Shown here: in pieces, positions 1 to 10,494 of the stretch
How positions within the stretch are numbered: the first letter of the stretch is position 1
Layout of the letters: each line of letters opens with the position of its first letter
Source of the DNA: Dryocosmus kuriphilus
Lineage: Eukaryota > Arthropoda > Insecta > Hymenoptera > Cynipidae
Direction of reading: 5' to 3'
Assembly (NCBI GenBank): GCA_038277395.1
Contig: CM076196.1
Location: forward strand, 82,215,786-82,279,785
DNA length: 64,000 nucleotides
Made by a program: the position numbers and the translations under genes
The notes under the pieces: model-generated
Database searches by the model: none
What the model was told of the DNA's origin: nothing
What the model saw: the letters and a program-made list of their open reading frames with translations, nothing else

Positions 1-396
1 GAATCTATTGTGTACGCGAGCGATTTTTTCTTTTCTTTTTAAAATTATTTTATTTATATTTTTCATTTGTAAGTTTACAAGGTTGCTTACATACATATTC
101 AATTCAGGATTCTGCGCCCAGTTGTCATTTAACTCTACAGAATATTTTTATTAATAAATTTAGTTTTAATTTATAGTGACATTGAACGTTCGGTTTCAAT
201 TTTGGGCAAAAAAGGTTGGAATGCAAAAAAGCCCAGTAGATGTTTTGTAACTTATGCTAGCTTAATACACCTTAGTCTAACTTATCCTATGTATATCTTA
301 AGCAATATTTACTTATGTACATTATGAACAAGATTTATATAATTTTTGTATTTGTCGTGAATATTATCGTGGCTTATCTTATGAGAGCATAGGGTA
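1..396. other. AT-rich stretch, no gene seen
   Basis: No convincing reading frame, RNA gene or repeat boundary is visible. It flanks the Tc1 remnant that begins at about 397. Confidence 0.5.
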
Positions 397-1124
397 CAGT
401 CTGTTCCACAAGACAAGGTACGCGTTTTCTCGAAAAGTTCCAAAGAAAACTTCATTTTTCTTTTTTCCCATGAAAAAACGCTTTAGAAATTAGGGCGAAC
501 TCTACTTAATAAACCTTCCAATTGCCGTTATTCTGGGCGATGGCCTTGCACCTTCTGGGCATGCTCTCGACTAGTTTTTCGGCATATTCTGAAGAGAGAG
601 CTGCTTGAGGGTGAATACACGCCTTCCTGCAAGTTTTCTCTTAACAACACTCCACACATTTTCAGTTGGATTTGCATCAGGAGATTGTGAAGGCCAGTCC
701 AAGGTTACGACGCCATTTTCCGCTTTCCAGCTCGTGCAGAGGCGACTGCGATGTTTAGGGCCGTTGTCTTCTTGAAGGATCCAAACCTCATTGTTGGCTC
801 CAAACATCTTTCCTGCAGACTTCAAAAGACCATGTTTGTAGATTTTGACCATTCTTTGAGAGTTCAGGTTCTCAGTAAAAAGCTCTAAACAGCCAAAACC
901 GCGCTGTGAGAAGCATCCCCAAACATGGACCTTTATGGGGTGTTTAACAGTTCGCTGAAGGGACCGCTCACCACAGCCTGACCAGGCACGTTTTATGGGA
1001 ACCCATGCCCAAAAGGACGCTTCGTCGGAAAAAATTACATTTGACCAATCGCGATCATTATTTTCCGTAGCCCATGCCAAGCGTTTTTGCATGTGAACCT
1101 CTGAGAGCAGGGGTTTCTGCCTAT
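397..1124 (-). mobile_element. Tc1-like DNA transposon remnant (3' half)
   Basis: The left edge reads TA followed by CAGTCTGTTCCACAAGA at 395-413, which looks like a Tc1-type inverted terminus beside its TA target dinucleotide. Transposase coding runs on the minus strand up to about 1124, where it changes abruptly into reverse-transcriptase sequence. The opposite terminus and the N-terminal DNA-binding part are therefore missing. The TIR assignment is inference because no partner end is present. Confidence 0.6.
571..1124 (-). pseudogene. Tc1-like transposase, C-terminal catalytic fragment
   Basis: About 180 residues of a cut-and-paste transposase catalytic domain. Visible motifs are FSDEASF (first catalytic Asp), LQEDNGPKH (second Asp) and SPDANPTENVWSVVK (catalytic Glu). 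There are 34 residues between the second Asp and the Glu, the DD34E spacing of the Tc1 family. Similarity starts slightly upstream of the first Met, at NPLLSEVHMQKRL, so that Met is not a true start. The paired/HTH DNA-binding half is absent and the frame is lost at the junction with the jockey-like element. It cannot encode an active enzyme. Confidence 0.85.
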
Positions 1125-2390
1125 ATAAAAAGCTTGTAATCTAGTATCATTCCCAGATATTTTGTAGATTTTTGGTGTTTTATTGCTAAATTGTTAATCA
1201 TCAATGAGAGAACGTCCTCTCCTTTTTCTTTGGCTTTTCTACTAAATATTATAAATTCTGTTTTCTTAGGATTAATTTTTATTTTCCATTTATGATAATA
1301 TCTCATTAATTCATTTAAGTGCTGTTGCAGGTATCTTACTGCCATATATTTTTTTCCATGAGGAAGCATAGATGGATGTATCGTCTGCGAATATTGCTAT
1401 ATTTGTTTTCTTATTTTTCTTAATGTCATTTATATAATAGATGAATAAAATTGGGCCTAATATTGACCCTTGTGGTACGCCTGCTACAATTTTGCGTGGT
1501 TCGGATTTCTTATTGTTATATACTACGCTAAATTTTCTGTTGCTTAAGTAACTAACAAGTATTTTAATTATGTATATGGGAATTCTTAGTTTCTGAAGCT
1601 TATATATTAGGCCTCTGTGCCAGACGGTATCGAACGCTTTTTCAATATCCAGCAACACTGCTGCCGTGTGTTTATTTAAATTAAATTGAGAAGATATGTG
1701 ATTAGTCAGTCTGGCTAATTGTTGAACCCTGTTGTGTTTTTCTCTGAATCCATATTGTTCGGGTATGAGTAATTTTTATGTCATTTCATGCGGTTTAATT
1801 CGGTTTAGAATAATGGTTTCAAATATTTAACTTAGCGTTGGTAATAAACTAATTGGTCTGTAATTTGGCGGAAATAGCTTATCCTTGCCTGGTTTTTGAA
1901 AAGTGAGAACGTTAGCTCTTTTCCAATCTTTAGGAAAATAAGATAATCTAAAGCAAGAATTGTAAATATATGTGATTTGAGTTATCGCTTTGCGTAATAG
2001 ATTTTTGAGTATTATACTTTGGATACCGTCTGGACCAGGGGCTTTTTTTAGATGTTGTTTTTTTGATAGCTTTTTGTATTTCCCTAGTTGAAGTATAATT
2101 TATGAAATTTGTGTCTATGCTAGTTTTCTTAATATTCTTATACGAACTGTTAACTAGTTTTTTTTTTCCATTTTCTTATTCGCCAATCCTGCGGTGAGAT
2201 GGTGCACTTTCTCGAACTGTTCTGCTAACAATTTAGCTTTTTCTAAATTATTGTAAATTATTCCATTTGGCCCGTGGAGCTTTGCAATTGTTCTTGTATT
2301 TGGCTTAGTGAAATAGTTGGCTGTCTTCCATAGGCTATTATTTTTGACATTTAGATTTTCTAGTTGGGTGCTTGTACGCATATCATAATC
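1124..2390 (-). pseudogene. Jockey-type non-LTR retrotransposon reverse transcriptase, fragmented
   Basis: Pieces of one reverse transcriptase lie on the minus strand in more than one frame. An upstream connector (2154-2381) contains LHGPNGIIYNN. A core piece (1311-1658) contains LLDIEKAFDTVWHRGL, GVPQGSILGP and the catalytic IFADDTSIYAS. A third piece (1121-1369) contains INPKKTEFIIF and KYLGMILD. The order matches jockey-clade elements. The frame changes after FADD, and roughly 2100-1660 carries further breaks. The endonuclease, ORF1 and 3' end are missing. It is truncated on the low-coordinate side by the Tc1 remnant. Confidence 0.8.
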
Positions 2391-3627
2391 ATAATGGAAT
2401 TATACATCGATTGTCGACATTGTTATCTTGAGTTTGGCAGAACAGGATGTGGGTTAGAACTTAGAGGGTGACAAGATTCGGCCCCCAAGGAAGACTCTAG
2501 TTTTGTTAGAAGAGGTGAATGAAGAAGAAGTCACAGAATACCTGTAGGTGAAGAGTGACCTATGTGTCCGTAGAGAGGGTGGCGGGGGTCGGGATCTGCG
2601 GATATCAAGGACTCCAAGACAGATCAGAAGACGTGGTGGAAAGATGAAAGAGTGTAGTGCTCATAGAGAAGATCTTTCCACACGTGACATCAAAGAGATT
2701 GAGATTAGCAAAAGTGTATTGCCCGCAATGATCATTATAATAAAGGACAGTGTTTTATTATTTCCAAGCAAAAGTGACAGTGGAACCGTCTCGGTTAATA
2801 ACAAGAAGTTAATTTGATTACTTACGCATTTAAGAATGTTTTATCAAAATTAGAATTTAAATTCATTTTTTTCAACATACAATTAAGGAGTAAAGAAGTT
2901 CAATTACCTGCAACAGAAAGAAGAAACTTCACAACTAAAAGTCGACAAAGAAAAGCGATTTCATTCAGAAACTTTTACGTGACTGGAAATAATGTTGAAA
3001 TAACACGGGAAATAAAAGGGAAGAAAGAGGATAAAAATTGTGAGAAGTCAAGAAAAGTTGAGAGGATAAACAGCTTTAAATTTGTCTGAATTCAAAACTA
3101 TAATAACAAAGGGTACAAATATTTTCTCTTTGTCGTAAGTTTCCACACTATTCAAACAAATAAGATTTCCCAGCTATTATAATTTTTACATTTGATATTT
3201 TGAAATTTCTTTTCATTCATAAATTAATTTGCTTCATATTGATAAAGGAACTTCTGGAATGTGAATGAAGGTTAATTCCGAATCACAAGCCTTTTGTTTC
3301 AAATTGCAGTTTGCATAAAACTTAAAACACCATTTTATTTTAGGATCTCATTAGAATTTAACTAGAATTTAATTAAAATTTTATAATTGTACCCTGTTGT
3401 GTAAATATATACAGAACCCATCAAGTTTTCTGATATGTGCATGTTTATGAAGCATGTATGTATCTGACAACCAGAACAAGAGTGTGCATAACTCCATTAG
3501 TTTGGTGAGTTCAAAATCTAGTTTAAATTCAATTTCTACTCAAAATTGGTCTGCCACTTCAAGTTTGAACTGCTTGTTCATACCTAATTATATACTTTCA
3601 TTAACCAATACGCCTTTACATGTAAAT

Positions 3628-3630
<3 letters not shown>
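2391..3630. other. No supported gene
   Basis: Two short plus-strand open stretches occur here (2548-2817 and 2814-3089). They lack recognisable motifs, start at non-ATG codons or inside AT-rich sequence, and show no splice context. Nothing is annotated with confidence. Confidence 0.4.

Positions 3631-3705
<75 letters not shown>
3631..3705. repeat. (AT)n microsatellite, 75 bp
   Basis: An uninterrupted AT dinucleotide tract. Confidence 0.98.
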
Positions 3706-3708
<3 letters not shown>

Positions 3709-5030
3709 ATAAAATAGTTCCCCAATAGAATAGTACTCATAACTTTATTGCATAAAATATTCTTCTTTCGAAGATTATGTGATACATACATCTTCCTTAC
3801 AGTCTATCAAAATTATATATCTGGCTACAAAATATTCCGCGCTTCTATAGAACAATTAATGTTAATCAGAAGGCTACGAGGCGTTTATGAACGCTTTGAA
3901 ATATTGGATTAGAGACCGCCTTTGTGATTAAATCATCTCTTTATGGAATAAAGCATAGATAAAAAAAATTTCAGAACTAATTATACAGAAAAAGCTCGAA
4001 ATATCTGCTTAACTTTGAAATAATTAATTTCATAAAACACTGTAAAATCATTCATTAAAAGGATCCTCTCTGTTTTAATCAGAGCTAAATACTACCCAGA
4101 AATTTAATAAGTTATGAAAAGATAATTAAAATCAGTTGCATTTATATTTTTGCTACAAATTAAATCTTTCTTTAGCACAAAAAACTTTTTTATGCAAATT
4201 ATCTACATAATGTAATAAAAAAATTAAATTTTACATTTAATTTTGCAAAAATTTTCACTTTTCCTTTTTCATTTACAGTTTTTATTTCTTTTCCTGTAAT
4301 GATATAAGAGCAAAACTGTTATGACTGTTAAATCCTGCATAAAATCTTTTTATTTCAATTTACGGTACTCTTATCTCTTAGAAATTTTTCTGAAATAGAC
4401 GAATGTGAAATGAAAAGTGTGCATAAAATATTCTCGCATTGTTGTCGAAGAAGCATTCTTCTCTGTCAGATCGTGACTTCTTTACAGGATGCGGGAGAAA
4501 ATTTTTTATCACATAGAAGCACGCGTAATCGACGACTGCTTCTTGCTCTGTGCTCAAGCTTCTGAGTCGCTTTAAGGGTGGATGCCACTAGCAAAATAGG
4601 AGTCTACTGATTTTTTTTAGGGTCGTGGCGGAAGCCGTGTGTGTCTAATGAAGTTGCTACGAAGCCCTATAGGATTTAATACTTGTAATCGGAGATAAGA
4701 CGGGTCTAAAAATGTCACCCTACTTGAACTCAATCACAATTCAGGGAAGAATCATTACAAAAGTTCAAGTTTATTCAACCTTCTTAAAAAACCTAAAGTA
4801 TTGTAGAACCAAATATAAAGCTCATAATTCCAAATAAGAAAGGAATTGTGAAATCAATGTAATAGATTTTTGCAGAAAGTATGAATTTTATCCAAATCCG
4901 AATATATTTAATTAAATAATATTGTTGTATAGTTCTGTAGCAGTACCATTCCATATTCAATTAAATGGACAAGTAAATGCATATTATATTGTTCATTATA
5001 ATTACGTCAGCATGAGTATTTAATTAAAAC
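3706..5030. other. AT-rich stretch, no gene seen
   Basis: Mostly AT-rich sequence. About 4430-4710 is somewhat less AT-rich but has no open frame, tRNA or splice-bounded exon that I can support. Confidence 0.4.
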
Positions 5031-5099
5031 TTATGTTTGCAAAATAGAAAAACTGAACTTCCAACAGAGAAATTCGACGAAAAGTCCCCCTCATTCTCA

Positions 5100-6060
5100 T
5101 TCTCTTTCCAATTTTTAGGGTTTCGTAGGAAACCCTTACGCAGTCGGTTCGAGGCGACGTCTGTCTGTCTCCGGTCGTATGGTATTAGCCACACAGTGAC
5201 CACTGCGGAGCGTAGAAAAATAGTGAGAACCTTGGGAAAAATCTGTTTCCTATTTAAATTCAAAATTTTAGGCAAACAGTCTTTTTGGGGGAAAGGGGAA
5301 GGGATAAGGGAATTGAGGGTTGAGAAGACCGCTATGCTGGAAGCTTCTCTTTTAATCCGATTTTCTTCGGGGCTGGCTCAAATTGAAGCTCTTGTATGCG
5401 GAATTTAGATAAAAAATGCTATATCCTAGTTTTTATTTTTTTTATATCATCGGTTGAAAAATAAGAAAAGTTAGGAAATTTTAAAATTTTGGTTTATAAC
5501 CCACTATGGTGGAAGCTTTGCTTTTGGACCGATTTTCTTCGGGTTAGGCTCAAATTGAAGATCTTGGCATTTATAATTGAGGTAAAAAACAAACTTTTTA
5601 GTGTTGTAGTTTTATTTTTTTTATATAATCGATTAAAAATACGAAAAGTAAGAAAAATAGGGAAAGTTTGGATTTTTATACTCTATGCTTTAAGTTTACC
5701 TTTAGTCCCATTTTCTTTAGGGATAGATGGCGTGAATTGAAGCTCTTGGCATCTAGATTTGAGATAAAAAAATCCAAGTTTGCTATGTTACTGTATTATT
5801 CAGTTTTTATATCAGTAGTTGAAAAATAGGAAAAAACGGGGAAAAATTGATTTTCTTTGGGGATGGCTCGAATTGAAGCTCTTGGGATGTGTAATTGAGA
5901 TCAAAAATAAAATGTTTTATGACGCAGTTTTATGTCTTTTATATAATTGGTTAAGAAAAGACGAAAAATAAGAAAAATAGCGAAAATTTGATTTTTTTAT
6001 ACCTCTATGCTTGAAGCTTATCTTTTAGACCGAGTTCCTTTGGGGATGTCTTGAAATGAA
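5100..6060 (+). repeat. Dispersed repeat family C, copy 1, with tandem 160-180 bp modules
   Basis: The block opens with a segment also present at 62365-62550 (shared motifs GACCTTGGGAAAAAT-like and TTTCCTATTTAAATTC). It then repeats a module about every 160-180 bp (near 5330, 5502, 5681, 5850, 6001) built on 'CTATG..GGAAGCTT..TTTTAG.CCGATTTTCTT' and 'CAAATTGAAGCTCTTGG'. Open frames here are by-products of the modules. The family is not identified. Confidence 0.7.
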
Positions 6061-7215
6061 GCTAAAAAATCTGCCCGTTTCGCAGGCACATTCTCGTCGC
6101 GCGCTTCGCGCGTAGTATGAGCGCACCTAGGGCGCGCGCGTCTGTTGGCACTCGCGTTTCGCGCTCGACATTTGACTCGCGTTTCGCGCTCGATACGTTA
6201 TTTACGGCACTGGCGCTTCGCGCTCGATAATTAAATTTTTTTTTAAATACATTGTAGATTCGTAAAGTTTTTTAATGATTTTCAAAATTTTCACAATACA
6301 GGATTTCGATTCTTAAAAATAAAACGATGAGTCTTATAAATAAATTTTGTAGCTCTTTCCAAGGTGAACAATTCTGCTTGTTAATATTTTCTCATATCTT
6401 GCATAGTTTTGCTGAAAAGTGGTTTTCTTTATATTTCATAACATATTTCACGAATAACTCAAAAACTACGCGTCTCCTCAAAAAAATGACGGAGAGAAAA
6501 TTTGTATATCCTTTGGAGATGAACAACTTTGTTTATTATCATTTTTTCGTATCTTGCATAGTTTGTCGGGAAATTTGAAAATTTTTTATTTTTAATAACG
6601 TTTTATCGATTAAAACAAAAACCGTGCATTTGATCAAAAAATGGTTGAAACAAAATTTTCAGATATTTTTTAATTGAACAACTTTGCTTTTTACCATTTC
6701 TTTGTGTCTTGAATATTTTGGCGGGAAACCAGAGTTTTTTAATTTTAATAGCGTTTTCTTGATTAAAACAAAAACCGTTCATTTTATCAAAAAACGGTTA
6801 AGACGAAATTTGTAGATTTTTTTGAGATTAACAATTTTACTTTCTTACATTTTTTTTTTATCTCTCATAGCTTAGCCGGAAAATGGATTTTTTGATTGTG
6901 TGAAAACCGTTTTTGATGGATAAAACCATAACCGTTCGTCAAAAACCGCTGTTTAACGAATTCATCCTTTCTTTTTACCCCTTAAAGAAGCATACAAAAG
7001 CGCAATCCAATCTGATGAGTCCTTCGAAGGTTATCGTGGGAAAACTCCAATGACAACGACAACGGCAACGACAACGACGACAAAGACGACGACGTTGACA
7101 ACAGACAGACAGGCACCGTCGTAAAAACCGTTTTCGGATTCAGGAGGTCTCAACACGTGGAGATTTCATGAAATCCGCGAAAGTCAAATTTTATATAAAT
7201 CTAATTTCTTGATGA
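6061..7215 (+). repeat. Dispersed repeat family A, copy 1
   Basis: A composite repeat seen several times in the window. It has a GC-rich head with palindromes of the type GCGCGCTTCGCGCG (6098-6230). Several degenerate modules of about 130-190 bp follow, carrying 'GATTAAAACAAAAACCGT' and 'GAACAACTTTG'. Next come a stretch rich in GACAAC/GACGAC and CAGACAGACAGG (7050-7110) and a tail 'GTGGAGATTTCATGAAAT'. No coding potential. It is a mobile repeat of unknown class. Confidence 0.75.
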
Positions 7216-7736
7216 GAATGGAATAACATGTATACAAGTTAGAAAAAATAGTATTAAAAGAGTATTAGTAGTCGAAAATTCTAGGTAAAGTCAATTCTTT
7301 ACGAATTTTCAATTAAAAAAATTCTATGTTTGTATTCTTTAAATTTGATGTTGATTAAGTTCACTTAAAATTTTAGATTGTTTTATTGAAGTCCATCAAA
7401 TGTAAATTATGTTCATATCAAATTTTTTTATAGAAAATAGAGCTAACACGAAAAAAATTAACATCTATGCGAATTGCAATATTGTTCCAAATCAATTGCA
7501 ACAGACATTATTCCCCGTATTATTTTGTGATAAAACACTGTCAGATTGATTAAAAAACCTGTTTGTATTAAAGCACATAGGGCAAACTATGTAAGAAAAT
7601 GTCACTTATAAGTGACGTTTTTATTCATATAAATATGAATACGTCATTTAAATTTATTAAAGCATGCAAGAGAAATTCCTAAAAATTTAATCATAATATT
7701 TACTTAACACTCGATATTCTGCTAAAATTAGTATCA
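7216..7736. other. No gene seen
   Basis: AT-rich sequence between repeats with no supported feature. Confidence 0.4.
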
Positions 7737-7811
7737 AAGTACGACCGCGCTCCCATCCGAGTACAATTGATTCAAGCACTGCTTAACTTCGGTGATCGAA
7801 CGAGAAGCCTT
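7737..7811 (-). pseudogene. 5S rRNA-derived fragment
   Basis: On the minus strand this reads a diverged internal segment of 5S rRNA: TTCTCGTTCGATCACCGAAG, then TTAAGCAGTGCTTGAA, then ACTCGGATGGGAGCGCGGT. These correspond to the loop A/box A region and the box C region of the internal promoter (canonical forms are close to GATCACCGAAGTTAAGCA and ACTTGGATGGG). Both 5S ends and much of the conserved spacing are missing, so it is not a functional gene. It could be a stray 5S pseudogene or the head of a 5S-derived SINE. No SINE body or tail was recognised beside it. Confidence 0.75.
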
Positions 7812-8191
7812 AAACAAATCCATGCGTCCATTTAGACATATAGAAGCTTGTAAATGTCAAAAATGCAGTAATTACAAATTGTAAGACTGAACAAATTAAA
7901 AATTAGAAACCTAAAAATTTTTAATCATGTTTTCGTTACATATTTGATGAACATGCGGAGTTGTTCCCACATTAATCGCATTAAATAAACATTTTTTAAT
8001 TTTAACTCATTTCCATTTTTAACCCCTTCTAGTTTTAAATACGGTTACTTTTTCAGCTATTCAATTGGAAAATTTCAAATTTTTTAAACTCAATATGTTT
8101 ACAATTTAAAAGTTTTCACTTTTTTGGGCTCCAAATTAGAAAATTAGTATTTTTAGGCATTTGGGAGTAGATATCTTTCCACTCCCACAAA
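7812..8191. other. No gene seen
   Basis: AT-rich sequence between the 5S fragment and the next family A repeat. Confidence 0.4.
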
Positions 8192-8900
8192 TCAATATTT
8201 CTTTTTGAGGTGAACGACTTTGTTTTTATTATCATTTTTCCGTATCTTGCATAGTTTGGGGGGAAATTTAAAATTTTTTATTTTTAATAACGTTTTATCG
8301 ATTGAAAGCAAAACCGTGAATTTTATCAAAAAATGGTCGAAACAAAATTTATAGATCTTTTTGAGGTGAAGAACTTTGTTTATTATCATTTTTTCGTATC
8401 TTGCATAGTTTGGCAGAAAATTTGGAGTTTTCGATTCTTAATAACGTTTTATCGATTAAAACAAAAACCGTGAGTTTTATCAAAAAATAGTTAATACAAA
8501 ATTTGTAGATCTTTTTAGGATAAATAATGTTGGTCATATACATATTTTCTGTATCTCGTATAGTTTAGCCGAAAAATGGATTTTTTGGTTTTGTGAAAAC
8601 CGTTTTTGATGGATAAAACCATAACCGTTGGTCAAAAGTGGCTCGTTAACGAACTTGTCCTTACTTTTTACGCTTTAAAGAAGTGGGCCAAAGCCTAACC
8701 CTTTCCGATTAGTCCTTTGAAAGTTATTGTGTTCACAGGCTACAACAACAACGACAACGCCAGGCAGACACCAACGTAAAACATTTTTTTCGGACTCAGG
8801 GGGTCACGAAACGTGGAGATTTCATGAAATTCGCGAAATTCAGTTTTCACATAAAACTAATACCTTCTCACTGAAAAATTCGATCTCGGGTGGAGAACTC
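8192..8900 (+). repeat. Dispersed repeat family A, copy 2 (head missing)
   Basis: Shares with copy 1 the 'CGTTTTATCGATT.AAACAAAACCGTG' modules, the CAACAACGACAACGCC stretch, and the tail containing CGTGGAGATTTCATGAAAT and ACATAAAACTAATACCTTCTC. The GC-rich head is absent. The RAG1-like element begins a few bases after this copy, so it probably inserted in or beside it. Confidence 0.75.
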
Positions 8901-8906
8901 TCCATA

Positions 8907-9985
8907 TAGAGGAGCGGATCACCCCCGTTTTTTTTCATGCACCGACCAACCTCGGTCAAGTCTCTAAAAATAGTTTATCTTTATATTTTCGAGGGTGCTG
9001 AATAAGAATATTACATTTATTTTTTTCCAAATTTGGGGGAACATGGTCAAAATTGAGTTTTAACTAACTACACGACAACTACGAAAGGCTTTTCAAATCA
9101 ACTTTTAGAACGCAATTGTGCACCGATTTAAAATTTTTTTTTTTAGAGAGAATTCAGGATTAAATTCTTAAGAGATCTGTGAGAGTCGATTTTTTAATTT
9201 TTTTTTTTATTCAATTGTTATGTTAATGCAAATAGCAACAAAAACTACGATTTTTAAAACTTTATTTTTTATCTCCGAGAAAAAATTTTTCTTATCATTA
9301 ATGTCGCACGAATTTCTTGCATAAGGACACAAGGAATACAAAAATTTGGTTAACTTGCAAATTTAATTGTTATAAACAAATTATGTCAACAAACAATGAA
9401 CATTAACAGCCTGTATATTTCTAGTACATGTTTCTGCTCTAAAATTGCATTTTTCAATCTCCAGGATAACAACAGATCATAAAATTTCAGTATCTATTAT
9501 TGTTATGAATATTATAAACAAATTATATAAACAAATACCCATTTTAGGCGTTTATAGGCTGAAAGAATTCGTTTTTTTTCCTAGTCATGTTAGAATTACC
9601 TTTCCGGTAATGATTTCTGATAAAATTTTGTTATTTGTCATTAATTGTTTATTTAATAAACAAATAACATAAACAAATTCACATTTTAGGCGTTTATAGG
9701 CAGAAAGAATTAGACTTTTTCCTTATTCATGTTAAAATTATGTTACCAGTGATGTTTTTAAATAAAATTTTACTGTCCATTACTATTTGTTAATTTTATA
9801 AACAAATCACATAAACAAATGCATATCGTAGGCGTTTATAGGCAGAAAAAATCGTTTTTTTCTTTCAGTCATGTTAACATTATATTACTAGTGATGTTTT
9901 CTTATAGAGTTAACCTTTTGTTTACAATTTGTTAATTTTATAAACAAATTGCATAAACAAATGCACATCGTAGGCGTTTATAGGC
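8907..9985 (+). repeat. Left long inverted repeat of the RAG1-like element
   Basis: Pairs with the right arm in blocks. The termini pair with 15361-15380. The 'CGAGGGTGCTGAATAAGAATATT' block near 8990 pairs with about 15268-15290. The segment near 9395-9470 pairs with 13606-13690. The inner tandem repeats pair with 13085-13580. About 330 bp present on the right is missing here near 9070-9095, apparently replaced by a short unrelated stretch. Confidence 0.85.
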
Positions 9986-10150
9986 AGACAAAATTTGTCT
10001 TTTGTTTTAGTCATGTTACAATTACATTTCCAGTGATACACTTTGACAAAAATTTTCTAATTCTGATAAAATTTTATTGTCTATTACTATTTGTGAATTT
10101 TATAAACAAATTATATAAATAAATGTATATTTTAGGGACTTATAGGCAAA
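9530..10150 (+). repeat. Tandem ~142-bp repeats inside the left arm
   Basis: The motif TAGGCGTTTATAGGC recurs at about 9545, 9687, 9829, 9971 and, degenerate, 10133: a 142-bp period, with 162 bp for the last step. Each unit contains TAGTCATGTTA-like and TTTATAAACAAAT-like sequence. The inverted series occurs at 13085-13560. Such subterminal arrays could act as recombinase-binding sites, but that is inference. Confidence 0.85.
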
Positions 10151-10494
10151 AACATATATATATTTCTTCTATAACGGGTGAAAATAGAATGGCTTTCATT
10201 TGTCATTTGCTAGTCATTTGTTTTGTCATTTGCTAGTCATTTGTTTTTCTCTGTGCATGCGCGTTAGTTGATAAAGTTAGAAACAACTGGCTATCCAGCA
10301 TTTTGTGTAGAACATTCAAGCATTAAACACGTTTCTAGCTTTTGAGTTTCTGATTGAAAAAAATCATATGCTTTCTTTGTAGGGTTCCTAATAATAAGAA
10401 TTTCTTTCTTCTCTCTTCTATATAACAAATTGTAGCTACTTTTTTAAGAGCTAATCATTACGGTTCTTCTTTTTGATGAATTTTTAAATTACCC

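Noticed and set aside
2548..3089. Two adjacent plus-strand open frames
   Set aside because: No domain, non-ATG starts, no splice signals and no similarity to known TE proteins that I can recognise.
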